Source of the DNA: Cytobacillus oceanisediminis
GTDB taxonomy: Bacteria; Bacillota; Bacilli; Bacillales; Cytobacillaceae
Direction of reading: 5' to 3'
DNA: 64,000 nt
Assembly: GCF_004366035.1 (NCBI RefSeq)
Contig: NZ_SOEE01000007.1
Span: 124,001 to 188,000, forward strand
Below, piece by piece: positions 48,342-58,250 of the stretch. The position numbers and the translations under genes were made by a program. Under the pieces are notes generated by a model that saw nothing but the letters and a program-made list of their open reading frames with translations, did no database searches and was not told the origin of the DNA. Positions within the stretch are counted from its first letter, which is position 1, and each line of letters opens with the position of its first letter.

Positions 48342-49496
48342 TTATTCTGGCTGACTGACAAAAATAATTTCTTTTGACAAGAAATAGCTAAGAATGATAT
48401 TCGTCAGGAAAAAGGCAAGAAGCAGATACAGTACATAATGATATTCAAGAATCATGACGGCCGGCGGGGCAAAGCTTGCTCCGGTCAATAGAAAAAAAGA
48501 ATAGAGAGAAAGCGCTTTTGCGCGGTCAGCCCCTGCAATCATGCCAATCAGTGTAATAACAGTGGGAACAAGAATGGATATGGAAGCCACAAACAATATG
48601 GAAATTGCCATCAAGGCAATAGTGCTGCTGAAGAAAAACATATTAATGATGCTGAAAATCCCTAAAAGTAAACCAAGCTTTAATGTCGAATAGGCACCAA
48701 TCCGCTCAATTAGCTTTCCAGTAAAGAGAGACAGCAGTGCCCCAATTAAACCCGCTGCTCTTAATGTGAATAATTCCTCCAAGGTTCCATGAAAATTCCT
48801 GGCTATTGCATCATAAAAAGCTGCGAAGGAAAACAGCAGAGTAAAGGTGATAGCATAGCATTTGAGCAGGTTTCCTTTCTTTAATAATTTTTTCATTATA
48901 GAAATGACGGAAACCTCTGACTTGAATGAATGCGAGGTGCCTGGGAGTATTTTGTACGAGACAAGGAAGAGGATGAAATAACAAAAAGCAAAGAAATAAA
49001 AGGCATAGTTCCATTTAAAATAAATAGTAATTGTCGAACTGATCAGCTGTCCAAGAATGCCGGCGACAAGGAATCCTGTATTAATAAAAACAAGCAGCAG
49101 GGTGCGGCTCCTCGGCCTAAAAAGATCAAAGGAATAAGCGAAGGCAACAGGAGCAAAGCTCCCAAGAGTCAGCCCCTGAATCGACCTGGTAATATAGAGA
49201 GCCTCTACATTAGGAGAGAGCCCGACGGCACAAGTGGACAAAGCAGAGGCAAACAAACCAGTAATAATAATTCTGCGTCTGCCAAATGTATCGGAAGCAG
49301 GACCAAAGAACAGCAGGCCGGCTGCATAAAAAAATGCAAACATGCTTCCCCCGCCAACAATATAATTTTCATTTACTTTAAATGTATCAGCAATATCCCC
49401 GTAAATAGGAATTAGTGTATAAATGTTGCTGGCCACAAAAATTCCTGTAACTGTCAAAATGACTGAAGTTGCCATCAGGACCGGTTTTGAAATCAT
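48342..49496 (-). CDS. MFS transporter
   Basis: A 384-residue 12-helix transporter. It begins MISKPVLMATSVILTVTGIFVASNIYTLIPIYGDIADTF, with GPASDTFGRRRIIITGL between helices 2 and 3 (MFS motif A) and a similar GKLIERIGAYSTLKLGL loop in the second half. It resembles drug/proton antiporters or DHA1-type exporters. The substrate is unknown. The frame extends 85 codons further upstream, across addB's promoter region, but AGGTGATAAGG before ATG 49496 sets the start. It is divergent from addB. Confidence 0.88.
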   Translation of the reverse strand: MISKPVLMATSVILTVTGIFVASNIYTLIPIYGDIADTFKVNENYIVGGGSMFAFFYAAGLLFFGPASDTFGRRRIIITGLFASALSTCAVGLSPNVEALYITRSIQGLTLGSFAPVAFAYSFDLFRPRSRTLLLVFINTGFLVAGILGQLISSTITIYFKWNYAFYFFAFCYFILFLVSYKILPGTSHSFKSEVSVISIMKKLLKKGNLLKCYAITFTLLFSFAAFYDAIARNFHGTLEELFTLRAAGLIGALLSLFTGKLIERIGAYSTLKLGLLLGIFSIINMFFFSSTIALMAISILFVASISILVPTVITLIGMIAGADRAKALSLYSFFLLTGASFAPPAVMILEYHYVLYLLLAFFLTNIILSYFLSKEIIFVSQPE

Positions 49497-49644
49497 CCTT
49501 ATCACCTGCCGATATACTTTATGCACGAAACACCGTATAGGAACGTTGTCATTTCCACAATTTTGAAAAACCCCATTCAAAAAATTGAACAGCTTATATG
49601 ATAAAATAATGACAGAGAGAGAGCTTTTTTTAAGGAGGAAAAAT

Positions 49645-52600
49645 ATGACCGTACGTTTATTGATAGGCCGGTCCGGAAGCGGTAAAACGGAATACTGCCT
49701 AAATGAAATCCGTGATGAACTGCGGCTTAATCCGGATGGAGATCCAATCATTTATTTAGTTCCGGAACAAATGACGTTCCTTTCAGAATATAAATTAATT
49801 ACCACGCCCGGCCTTGGCGGAATGATACGCAGCCAGGTATATTCCTTCACGCGCCTTGCCTGGAGAATTCTTCAGGAAACAGGAGGAATGAGCAGATATC
49901 ATCTTAACAGTGTTGGCATCAGCATGCTTATCCGAAAGATCATCGAAGATAAAAAGGATGAGCTGAAGCTTTTTCAGAGGGCTGCAGATAAAAATGGTTT
50001 TATTCAGCAAGTTGAACAAATGATGACTGAATTCAAACGTTATTGTGTAGCCCCCGATGAACTGGCTGAAAGGCAGCAGCAGCTGTCAGGAAAAGGGAAA
50101 TCGAATAAGGCCCTCCAGGACAAGCTTCATGATCTTGAGTTAATCTATAAAAATTTTGAAGAATCTCTTGCCGGCAAATATACAGATTCAGAAGACTACT
50201 TCCGCCTTCTTGGTGAAAAAGCCTCCCATTCAGAGTATCTAAAAAATGCCGAGGTTTATATAGATGGCTTTTACAGCTTTACACCACAGGAATATTCGAT
50301 TGTTGAACAGCTGATGAAGCAGTGTAAAAACGTCACTATTACACTGACACTTGACCAGCCGTTTAAACATAGTGCTACTGAAGAACTTCATTTATTCAGG
50401 ATGGCGGGAGAAAACTATCAGACAATCAAAGAAATGGCTTCCCGCAACAGACTGGGTATTGAAGAAATGATCCTTACTGAGCAAAAAAGGTGGAGCAGCC
50501 CTTCTCTTAGGCATCTTGAGGCGTATTTTGACAGCAGGCCTGCTGAGGCATTTCCAGGGGAAGCAGACATTCACATCGGACAGGCTGTCAATAGGAGGGC
50601 TGAGATTGAGGGCGTTGCCAGAAAAATAAATAAGCTTGTTCGCACAGATGGCTATCGCTATCGTGATATTGCAGTACTTGCGAGAAACGGACAGGATTAT
50701 CATGACATGATTGAAACCGTGTTCCATGACTATGAAATCCCATTTTTTATTGACCAAAAAAGAACTATGCTGAATCATCCACTCGTGGAGTTAATTAGGT
50801 CAACTCTTGAAATCATCAATGGGAATTGGCGCTATGAACCGATTTTCAGAGCAGTAAAAACGGAGCTCATATTTCCGTCCAAGTTAAACCCCGGCAAGCT
50901 TCGTGAGCAAATGGACAGACTTGAGAACTATGTTCTTGCCTATGGCATTCAAGGGGACAAATGGACGAAGAAAAAAAGATGGATATACAGGAGAATCAGG
51001 GGACTGGAGTTTGAAGCGGTTGCCCAGACAGATGCCGAGAAGAAAATAGAAGATGAGTTAAGCGATTTGCGCGAAATGATTACAGGTCCAATATTAAGGC
51101 TGCACAGACGCTTGAAAAAAGCTGCTGATGGCCGCGGATATTGTGAAGCATTATTTTTATACCTGGAAGAATTAGATGTGCCTGTGAAAATTGAAAAGTG
51201 GAAATCAGCTGAAGAGGAAAAAGGGAACCTTGTTAAATCAAGGGAGCATGGACAAGCATGGAATGCCATTATGGAGCTTCTCGATCAGTATGTAGAAATG
51301 CTTGGTGAGGAAGAAGTGACGCTAAAGCGCTTTGCTTCCGTTCTGGATGCCGGTCTGGAGTCACTGCGATTTTCGCTTGTTCCGCCTGCCATCGATCAGG
51401 TCATGGCGGCCGATTTGGAAAGGTCAAGGCTAACTGATATTAAAGCTGCCTTTGTCATTGGTCTGAATGAAGGAATAATACCTGCCAAATTCTCAGAGGA
51501 TGGTGTGCTGGCGGATGACGACAGAGAAATTCTGAACACAAACGGAATGAAACTGGCACCAGGAAGCCGTACTCGACTTCTTGATGAAGAATTTATAGCC
51601 TATAAAGCGTTTGTCACTCCATCAGAAAAACTTTTTATCAGTTATCCGCTGGCAAATGAAGAAGGTAAAGCACTTATGCCTTCTCCTTATATTAAGAGAT
51701 TGGGAGATTTATTCCCCGATTGCAGGCAGCATTCCTTCATGTCGGATCCGGCAGAGCTGCCGGAAACGGAGCAGCTGGAATATGCGGATAATCTGAATAC
51801 AGCACTTTCGTATTTGACTTCGCAGCTTCAGCTGAAAAAACGCAGTTATCCACTCTATGACCTGTGGTGGGATGTTTATAACTGCTATCTTAACAATGAG
51901 CAGTGGAGAAGGCCGGCACTAAAGGTTCTTTCCAGCCTGAATTATGAAAACCGTACACTTCAGCTTGGCGAAGACATCAGTAAAGAATTGTATGGCGATC
52001 ATATCCAGGCGAGTGTTTCCAGGATGGAATTATTCCATAGCTGTCCATTTTCCCATTTTGCACAGCATGGACTAAGGCTTCGGGAAAGACAGGTATACCG
52101 CTTGGAAGCGCCGGATATCGGGGATTTATTCCACGCCGCGTTAAAATTTATCGCAGAAACAGTTATGACTCAGAAGCTATCATGGACAGATATGACAAGG
52201 GAACAGTGTGAGATCCTGGCAAAAGAAGCAATTGAAATGCTCGCTCCTAAATTGCAAAATGAAATTCTTTTAAGCTCGAACAGGCATCACTATATTAAGA
52301 GAAAGCTTGAGCAAATCATCAGCAGGGCCTCCTATGTTATCAGTGAGCATGCCAAATCAAGCGGATTCTCGCCAGTGGGCCTTGAATTGGGGTTTGGTCC
52401 AAAAGGGGAACTTCCTTCGCTTGTTTTTCCTCTTAAAAATGGGACTAAAATGGAGCTTGTCGGAAGAATTGACAGAGTGGACAAGGCTCAGGATACAAAC
52501 GGGACATTTTTACGGGTAATTGACTATAAATCAAGCTCCAAGGATTTGAATGTCAGTGAGGTTTATTATGGCATTGCTCTCCAGATGCTCACGTATCTGG

Positions 52601-53151
52601 ACATCATTATTGCCCATTCCAATTCTTTGATCGGGACTGAAGCCGATCCTGCAGGAGTCCTTTATTTCCATGTCCATAATCCAATCGTCAGCACTTCAAA
52701 AATGCTGACATTAGAGGATATCGAGCAGGAACTTTATAAGAAATTTAAAATGAATGGTCTGCTTCTGGGAGATGAAAATGTCATCAGGTTAATGGACCAG
52801 ACAATTGAGACAGGTGATTCATCCATAGTCTCAGCCGGATTTAAAAAGGACGGGACACTTTCGAAGCGATCTAAAGTGGCAAGCAAGCAGGAGTTTGATT
52901 ATTTGCGCCGTTATGTAAGAAAGATGTATAGGAATACTGGCAATATGATAACAGAGGGCGATGTTAAAATTGCCCCATATAAAATGAAGGAAAAAACACC
53001 ATGTACATTTTGTGCCTATAAATCTGTATGCCAATTTGACGAATCGCTCGAAACCAATGATTACAGGTTATTTGTGCCTAAGCCAAAAGAGGACATGATT
53101 GAAATCATCAAGAAGGAGGTGGAGGGCGATGAAAATGGCCATACCGCCTAA
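49645..53151 (+). CDS. addB: ATP-dependent helicase-nuclease subunit AddB
   Basis: A 1168-residue protein, the AddB length. The N-terminal P-loop RLLIGRSGSGKTEYCLNEI is followed by helicase-like domains and a C-terminal RecB-type nuclease domain with VIDYKSSS. The iron-sulfur cluster cysteines are visible in FHSCPFSHFAQHGL and near the end in CTFCAYKSVCQFD. With AddA it resects double-strand breaks for recombination and Chi recognition. AAGGAGGAAAA precedes ATG 49645, which the upstream open frame (20 codons) does not rival. addA starts within its 3' end. Confidence 0.96.
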   Translation: MTVRLLIGRSGSGKTEYCLNEIRDELRLNPDGDPIIYLVPEQMTFLSEYKLITTPGLGGMIRSQVYSFTRLAWRILQETGGMSRYHLNSVGISMLIRKIIEDKKDELKLFQRAADKNGFIQQVEQMMTEFKRYCVAPDELAERQQQLSGKGKSNKALQDKLHDLELIYKNFEESLAGKYTDSEDYFRLLGEKASHSEYLKNAEVYIDGFYSFTPQEYSIVEQLMKQCKNVTITLTLDQPFKHSATEELHLFRMAGENYQTIKEMASRNRLGIEEMILTEQKRWSSPSLRHLEAYFDSRPAEAFPGEADIHIGQAVNRRAEIEGVARKINKLVRTDGYRYRDIAVLARNGQDYHDMIETVFHDYEIPFFIDQKRTMLNHPLVELIRSTLEIINGNWRYEPIFRAVKTELIFPSKLNPGKLREQMDRLENYVLAYGIQGDKWTKKKRWIYRRIRGLEFEAVAQTDAEKKIEDELSDLREMITGPILRLHRRLKKAADGRGYCEALFLYLEELDVPVKIEKWKSAEEEKGNLVKSREHGQAWNAIMELLDQYVEMLGEEEVTLKRFASVLDAGLESLRFSLVPPAIDQVMAADLERSRLTDIKAAFVIGLNEGIIPAKFSEDGVLADDDREILNTNGMKLAPGSRTRLLDEEFIAYKAFVTPSEKLFISYPLANEEGKALMPSPYIKRLGDLFPDCRQHSFMSDPAELPETEQLEYADNLNTALSYLTSQLQLKKRSYPLYDLWWDVYNCYLNNEQWRRPALKVLSSLNYENRTLQLGEDISKELYGDHIQASVSRMELFHSCPFSHFAQHGLRLRERQVYRLEAPDIGDLFHAALKFIAETVMTQKLSWTDMTREQCEILAKEAIEMLAPKLQNEILLSSNRHHYIKRKLEQIISRASYVISEHAKSSGFSPVGLELGFGPKGELPSLVFPLKNGTKMELVGRIDRVDKAQDTNGTFLRVIDYKSSSKDLNVSEVYYGIALQMLTYLDIIIAHSNSLIGTEADPAGVLYFHVHNPIVSTSKMLTLEDIEQELYKKFKMNGLLLGDENVIRLMDQTIETGDSSIVSAGFKKDGTLSKRSKVASKQEFDYLRRYVRKMYRNTGNMITEGDVKIAPYKMKEKTPCTFCAYKSVCQFDESLETNDYRLFVPKPKEDMIEIIKKEVEGDENGHTA

Positions 53152-56100
53152 GCCGGAAGATGCAACCTGGACAGATGACCAATGGAAAGCAATTATGGCC
53201 AAGGGTCAGGATATCCTGGTGGCTGCTGCAGCCGGATCAGGGAAAACGGCTGTTTTGGTTGAAAGGATCATCAATAAGATTATCGCTGATGAAGATCCTA
53301 TTAATGTCGATGAACTGCTTGTTGTGACCTTCACAAATGCCTCAGCAGCCGAAATGAGGCACAGAATCGGCGAGGCTCTTGAAAAAGCGATTAATGCCGA
53401 TCCGAAGTCTGCTCACCTCAGAAAGCAGGTAAGCTTATTAAACAGGGCATCCATCTCGACTTTACATTCATTTTGCTTAGAGATGATCCGTAAATATTAC
53501 TACATGACCGAGATTGATCCCGGATTTCGAATCGCTGATGAAACAGAAGCACAGCTCTTAAGGGATGAAGTACTAGAAGAACTTTTTGAAGAGGAATACG
53601 GTAAAGAGGGAAACGAAGCATTCTTTGCACTTGTTGATACTTTTACAAATGACAGAAGTGACACTGCCCTTCAAGATATAATAAGGGACTTATACGATTT
53701 TGCCCGCTCCAACCCTTCACCTGATCAATATCTTGATTCAATTGTTGAGATGTATAACGTGGACGGTGTTGACAGTCTTGAACAGCTTCCATTTGTCCGT
53801 TTCCTTTTGGCGGATATAGATCTTCAGCTGAAAGGTGCCAAGCAGCTGCTGGAATATGGGCTGGAGCTGACCAAGCTTCCGGGAGGACCTGCTCCGAGAG
53901 CAGAAAACTTTGTTGCAGATCTGCATGTTGTCAATACTCTAATCGAAGCGAAAAATGATTCGTGGCCGATGTTATACGAAGCGATGCAATCATGGTCTTT
54001 TGGCAGAGCCAAAACGTGTAAGGGCGATGATTATGATGAAGGGCTGGTTGAAAAGGCAAAGAAACTTAGGGACCAGGCAAAGAAAATCATAACCGGCCTG
54101 CAGGAAGAACTGTTTTTCCGCAAACAGGAAAGCTTCATGCGTGACATGGCGGAAATGAAGCCCCATATAGAATCGCTTGTTTCGTTAGTTAAAGAATTCT
54201 CAATTCGCTTTGACCAGGTTAAAACTGAAAAAGGGCTTGTTGACTTTGCCGATCTTGAGCATTATTGCCTTGAAATTCTTTCATCATCAGATGAAGAGGG
54301 CAGGCTTCTGCCATCAGAAGCAGCTCTTGCCTGCAGAAATCAGTTCAAAGAAGTCTTGGTTGATGAGTATCAGGATACAAACATGGTCCAGGAAGCTATT
54401 TTGCAGCTGGTAACGGCAGATTCAGAAGAAAATGGGAATCTTTTCATGGTAGGCGATGTAAAGCAGTCGATCTACCGTTTCCGCCTTGCAGAGCCTAATC
54501 TGTTTTTGGGTAAGTACACCCGGTTTGGCCGGGACGGAGAAGAGGCAGGGCTTAGAATTGATCTGGCGCGAAATTTCAGAAGCCGTAAAGAAGTCCTCCA
54601 CGGGACCAACTATATTTTTAAGCAAATTATGGGGACATCTGTCGGTGAAATTGAGTATGATCAGGCAGCAGAGCTTGTTAAAGGAGCTCCTTATTCAGAG
54701 AGTCAGGAGCACCCTGTGGAAATAGCCATTATTGATCTTGAAGGAAATGAAAAAAATGAACCTGAGCCTGAATCAGTGGATGAGGGTTTTGACGGCGAAG
54801 AGTTAGCCCAGTCACAGCTCGAAGCCAGATTTATGGCGTCGAAAGTAAAAGAAATCATTGGGAATCGGAAAGAAGTTTACAACACAAAGACCCAATCTGG
54901 GCGGCCTCCCAAGTATAGGGATATTGTCATCCTGCTTCGTTCCATGACATGGGCTCCGCAAATAATGGAGGAGTTCAAACAGCAGGGAATCCCTGTTTAT
55001 GCCAATCTCTCCAGCGGCTATTTTGAAGCAACGGAAGTAGCGATTATGATGTCACTTCTAAAAGTGATTGATAATCCGTATCAGGATATTCCGCTGGCAT
55101 CGGTTCTAAGATCTCCTATTTTGGGGTTGACGGAAGAAGAGCTTGCACAAATCAGAATCCATAATAAAAGAGGATCTTTCTATGAAGCATTGACTTCTTT
55201 TTGCCGGAATGACCCAACCCTGGAAACAGAAGAATTATACGAGAAAGTGCGGCCATTTTTCGATCAGCTTAAAGATTGGCGTGTAATGGCGCGCCAGGGA
55301 TCTCTTTCCGAACTGATTTGGCATCTGTATAGGGAAACCAGATTTTATGATTTCGTCGGCGGCATGCCGGGAGGAAAACAGAGGCAGGCAAACCTTCGAG
55401 CATTGTACGACAGAGCAAGACAGTATGAAGCAACATCATTCAGAGGATTATTCCGCTTCTTAAGGTTTATTGAACGAATGCGGGACAGAGGCGATGATCT
55501 TGGCGCTGCCCGTGCTTTGGGTGAGCAGGAAGATGTTGTCCGCCTTATGACGATCCACAGCAGCAAAGGGCTGGAATTTCCTTTCGTTTTCATTGCAGGG
55601 CTTGCCCGCAATTTTAATACGATGGATCTGAAAAAGCCATACATGCTCGATAAGGAATATGGATTTGCTGCAAAATATGTAAATGCCGAGAAGAGAATTT
55701 CTTATCCCTCATTGCCGCAGATTGCCTTTAAACGAAAAAAGAAAATGGAAATGCTTGCTGAAGAAATGCGGGTCCTGTATGTTGCTTTAACAAGGGCGAA
55801 GGAAAAGCTTTTTCTGGTTTCGTCCGTCAAGAGTGCAGATAAAAAATTAAATCAGTGGCTGCAGGCTTCGGAGCATAAAGAGTGGCTCCTGAATGAATAT
55901 GACAGGGCTTCTGCAAACAGTTACCTGGACTGGATTGGTCCATCACTTGTCAGACATAGAGATTGTGAGGCATTGAAGGGGGGAGGGCCGGTTCATCCTC
56001 TCGTTCCTGCTGAAATACTTGAACACCCTTCCTGCTGGAATATAACCATAATCAAAAGCGAAGAAGCTGCTGTTCTTATAGAAGAAGCCAATGAGGGCGA

Positions 56101-56887
56101 AATGGATTTGCTTCAATTGGTTTATGAAGGAAAACCTGTTCCAACTGAATCGGTATATAAGGATAAAGTAGAGGAACAGCTTTTCTGGAAATATTCCTTT
56201 AAGCAAGCTGCACAGCACCGTTCTAAACAATCCGTTTCGGAAGTGAAGCGGCAGCGGGAGATTTTTTCTGAAGAAGACAGCGGTACTGAATTAATCCATA
56301 AAATCAATAAACCCCTGCTAGGCAGGCCTCGATTCATGCAGGAAAAATCTCTTTCTCCAGCTGAACGGGGTACTGCTATGCATGCTGTCATGCAGCATAT
56401 AGATTTCAGCAGGCCTTCAACTGTTGAAACGATATCTTCCAAAATGGCTGAGATGGTTCAAAACGAATTGCTGACAGAAGAGCAGCATGCCAGCATTGAG
56501 CCGCAGCTGATTGTACAGTTTTTCGAAACTGAACTGGGACAAAGAATCGTTCAGGCTAAATCGGTACGAAGAGAAATTCCATTCAGTTTATCTTTCCCAG
56601 CCCGGGAAATCTATACAGATTGGCAGGGAGAAGATGAACCGGTTCTCATCCAGGGGATCGTGGACTGTGTATTTGAAGATGAGCATGGCCTGGTGCTTCT
56701 GGATTATAAAACAGATGGAATCAGCGGCCGGTTTAAGGGAGGCTTTGCAGAAGCCAAACCCGTTCTCGAGAACAGGTACAAAGTTCAAATTGATATGTAC
56801 ACCAGAGCACTGGAACAAATATTAAAGAGAGAAGTTAATGAAAGATACCTATTCTTCTTTGATGGGGCTCATACACTTAAGTTATAG
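53129..56887 (+). CDS. addA: ATP-dependent helicase-nuclease subunit AddA
   Basis: A 1252-residue UvrD/Rep-type helicase-nuclease. Helicase motifs are in order: Q-motif WTDDQWKAI, Walker A VAAAAGSGKTAVLVERI, VDEYQDTN, GDVKQSIYRFRLAEP, MTIHSSKGLEFPFVFI, VALTRAKEKLFLV. The C-terminal nuclease domain has GTAMHAVMQ and VLLDYKTD. AAGGAGGTGG precedes ATG 53129, which overlaps the end of addB by 23 bases. In B. subtilis sbcD and sbcC follow; here the operon ends with a terminator at 56891. Confidence 0.96.
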   Translation: MKMAIPPKPEDATWTDDQWKAIMAKGQDILVAAAAGSGKTAVLVERIINKIIADEDPINVDELLVVTFTNASAAEMRHRIGEALEKAINADPKSAHLRKQVSLLNRASISTLHSFCLEMIRKYYYMTEIDPGFRIADETEAQLLRDEVLEELFEEEYGKEGNEAFFALVDTFTNDRSDTALQDIIRDLYDFARSNPSPDQYLDSIVEMYNVDGVDSLEQLPFVRFLLADIDLQLKGAKQLLEYGLELTKLPGGPAPRAENFVADLHVVNTLIEAKNDSWPMLYEAMQSWSFGRAKTCKGDDYDEGLVEKAKKLRDQAKKIITGLQEELFFRKQESFMRDMAEMKPHIESLVSLVKEFSIRFDQVKTEKGLVDFADLEHYCLEILSSSDEEGRLLPSEAALACRNQFKEVLVDEYQDTNMVQEAILQLVTADSEENGNLFMVGDVKQSIYRFRLAEPNLFLGKYTRFGRDGEEAGLRIDLARNFRSRKEVLHGTNYIFKQIMGTSVGEIEYDQAAELVKGAPYSESQEHPVEIAIIDLEGNEKNEPEPESVDEGFDGEELAQSQLEARFMASKVKEIIGNRKEVYNTKTQSGRPPKYRDIVILLRSMTWAPQIMEEFKQQGIPVYANLSSGYFEATEVAIMMSLLKVIDNPYQDIPLASVLRSPILGLTEEELAQIRIHNKRGSFYEALTSFCRNDPTLETEELYEKVRPFFDQLKDWRVMARQGSLSELIWHLYRETRFYDFVGGMPGGKQRQANLRALYDRARQYEATSFRGLFRFLRFIERMRDRGDDLGAARALGEQEDVVRLMTIHSSKGLEFPFVFIAGLARNFNTMDLKKPYMLDKEYGFAAKYVNAEKRISYPSLPQIAFKRKKKMEMLAEEMRVLYVALTRAKEKLFLVSSVKSADKKLNQWLQASEHKEWLLNEYDRASANSYLDWIGPSLVRHRDCEALKGGGPVHPLVPAEILEHPSCWNITIIKSEEAAVLIEEANEGEMDLLQLVYEGKPVPTESVYKDKVEEQLFWKYSFKQAAQHRSKQSVSEVKRQREIFSEEDSGTELIHKINKPLLGRPRFMQEKSLSPAERGTAMHAVMQHIDFSRPSTVETISSKMAEMVQNELLTEEQHASIEPQLIVQFFETELGQRIVQAKSVRREIPFSLSFPAREIYTDWQGEDEPVLIQGIVDCVFEDEHGLVLLDYKTDGISGRFKGGFAEAKPVLENRYKVQIDMYTRALEQILKREVNERYLFFFDGAHTLKL

Positions 56888-56890
56888 GGA

Positions 56891-56920
56891 AAGCCGGCAA
56901 GGGAACTTGCCGGTTTTTTG
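56891..56920 (+). terminator. Terminator of addBA
   Basis: AGCCGGCAAG and CTTGCCGGTT pair around GGAA, followed by TTTTTT, four bases after the addA stop. Confidence 0.94.
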
Positions 56921-57078
56921 TGTATTAGCAGGAAGGTATTGCGTGCACTAGCTGAAAAGCCGCGCATAAACAGAGGGATCCCGCGCGCAGACGGAACATC
57001 GCCGCACGCAAAAAGGAGAATATACGATTTACTGCCGCTCCAATATAAAGGGCAATTTAAATATAAAGGAGGCTTGCA

Positions 57079-57390
57079 ATGGGAAAAAAGCAAACAGAGG
57101 CGGGAACCTGCGAATTATGCCTGCGGGAGGATACTAATATAACAGTCCATCATTTAACCCCGAAAGAAATAGGAGGCACCTTCCTGCCGACCGCGAAATT
57201 ATGTATACCCTGTCATAAGCAGATTCATGCTTTATATACGAATGCAGAGCTAGCTGTAAGACTAAATTCAATAGAGTTATTGCAGCAGGATGATAAAATC
57301 CGAAAATATTTGAAATGGATCAAAAAGCAGCCTTCAACAAAGTTAACGAAAGCCAAAAAGTCCAATGACAGGAAATCAAAAGGACGATAA
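57079..57390 (+). CDS. yisB: HNH-type endonuclease-like protein YisB
   Basis: A 103-residue protein with CELC (residues about 11-14), the HH pair in ITVHHLTPKEIGG, and CIPCHKQIHALYT near the middle: a zinc-coordinated HNH core. B. subtilis YisB is similar in size and place, next to gerP. HNH proteins of this class cut or nick nucleic acids; the target is unknown. The lysine-rich tail may bind DNA. AAAGGAGG precedes the ATG. The gene converges with gerP and its stop lies in a shared terminator. Confidence 0.88.
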   Translation: MGKKQTEAGTCELCLREDTNITVHHLTPKEIGGTFLPTAKLCIPCHKQIHALYTNAELAVRLNSIELLQQDDKIRKYLKWIKKQPSTKLTKAKKSNDRKSKGR

Positions 57391-57418
57391 CAAATGAGCT
57401 ATCGTCCTGAATTTTTGA
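57381..57418. terminator. Bidirectional terminator between yisB and gerPF
   Basis: AGGACGATA and TATCGTCCT pair around a 10-base loop. The plus side is followed by TGAATTTTT and the minus side by TTTGATTT. Ends yisB and the gerP operon. Confidence 0.85.
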
Positions 57419-57425
57419 TAATAAA

Positions 57426-57644
57426 TTAGTTATTGCCGACATTTGGCTGATCAACCAGACTGGTATCCAGTACATTGCTGGCACTCAGGCCATTGTTTGT
57501 AATGACTAAGCCGCCCGTATTTGCGGCACCCTGTCCGGTCGTTGATTTGGAATTGCTTTTTGGAGAAATATAAAGGGAGTCTCCAAATTGTACAATTCCC
57601 CCGCCGACGTTAATGATTTGTACCGGTCCGATTATAGCTGGCAT
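57426..57644 (-). CDS. gerPF: Spore germination protein GerPF
   Basis: A 72-residue protein beginning MPAIIGPVQIINVGGGIVQFGDSLYISPKSNSKSTTGQGAANTGG, the GerPF pattern, and of the usual length. It is a paralogue of GerPA, encoded at the other end of the operon. GerP proteins act in the spore coat to let germinants reach their inner-membrane receptors. Two residues (MFY) lie in frame upstream, but AAAGGATG fits ATG 57644. It is the last gene of the minus-strand gerP operon. Confidence 0.95.
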   Translation of the reverse strand: MPAIIGPVQIINVGGGIVQFGDSLYISPKSNSKSTTGQGAANTGGLVITNNGLSASNVLDTSLVDQPNVGNN

Positions 57645-57686
57645 GTAAAACATCCTTTATAAAAAATTTTCATCCTTAAGCTCTGA

Positions 57687-58067
57687 TTACGAATTGCTGT
57701 TTTTGGGATAAACCTGCCGGATATGCTTGATTCGGGCTTCCATTGAAATATTTCCACTGTTGCCGATATGAATGACAGATGAGGAGGAAACCCCGATAAT
57801 ATCAATATTCTGAACCCTAATGATCGGATTGAGCTGTGCAGTCTGTATAGTTATATCTTCTTCAATAGGAATTAAAGGAATGGGTTCCCTGAAAACGGGA
57901 TAGATATTAAAATTCCCTTCCTTCGCGTTATAATACTCCACTTCACGCTGACCGGCAATTGCTCTGGAGAATCCTTTAATAAAACAGGAGTCCCCAATTT
58001 CAAATACAGAAGAAAAGGAGAGGGTGTCAATATTAATTCTGTCAACGGATGAAGTTCTTTGCAGCAT
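57687..58067 (-). CDS. gerPE: Spore germination protein GerPE
   Basis: A 126-residue protein, MLQRTSSVDRINIDTLSFSSVFEIGDS... with the repeated VSSSSVIHIGNSGNISMEARIKHIRQ segment near the end, matching GerPE. The FEIGD and IHIGN motifs echo the short beta units of GerPA, GerPB and GerPF. It begins 6 bases after gerPD and uses GGAGTAAAC as its ribosome-binding site. Part of the spore-coat permeability operon. Confidence 0.93.
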   Translation of the reverse strand: MLQRTSSVDRINIDTLSFSSVFEIGDSCFIKGFSRAIAGQREVEYYNAKEGNFNIYPVFREPIPLIPIEEDITIQTAQLNPIIRVQNIDIIGVSSSSVIHIGNSGNISMEARIKHIRQVYPKNSNS

Positions 58068-58073
58068 AGCAGT

Positions 58074-58250
58074 TTACTCCGGTGTCAGAGGCACAAATGG
58101 CCCTATCAGAAGCGATTCAGGGGGTGTATCAAAAGTGGCAGCCAGTTGGATCGTTTGCGTATCTCCCACCATTAAAACAGATGAGCTGGATACCCCCAGC
58201 ACTCTTATGCTGCCAACACACAAATCTCTGTTATATACCTGATAATTCAT
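58074..58250 (-). CDS. gerPD: Spore germination protein GerPD
   Basis: A 58-residue protein, the B. subtilis GerPD length: MNYQVYNRDLCVGSIRVLGVSSSSVLMVGD... ending TPPESLLIGPFVPLTPE. It carries the VSSSSVLxxGD motif common to the GerP family. Its ATG overlaps the gerPC stop (ATGA), showing tight translational coupling. Role in coat permeability to germinants is inferred from the operon. Confidence 0.95.
   Translation of the reverse strand: MNYQVYNRDLCVGSIRVLGVSSSSVLMVGDTQTIQLAATFDTPPESLLIGPFVPLTPE

Noticed and set aside
48342-49751. 469-residue version of the MFS transporter starting at 49751
   Set aside because: The first 85 codons are not membrane-transporter-like, cover the addB start region and lack a ribosome-binding site; 49496 has one.
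56918-57078. Open frame between addA and yisB
   Set aside because: Arginine-rich, no ribosome-binding site, runs into the yisB start region; reads like chance.
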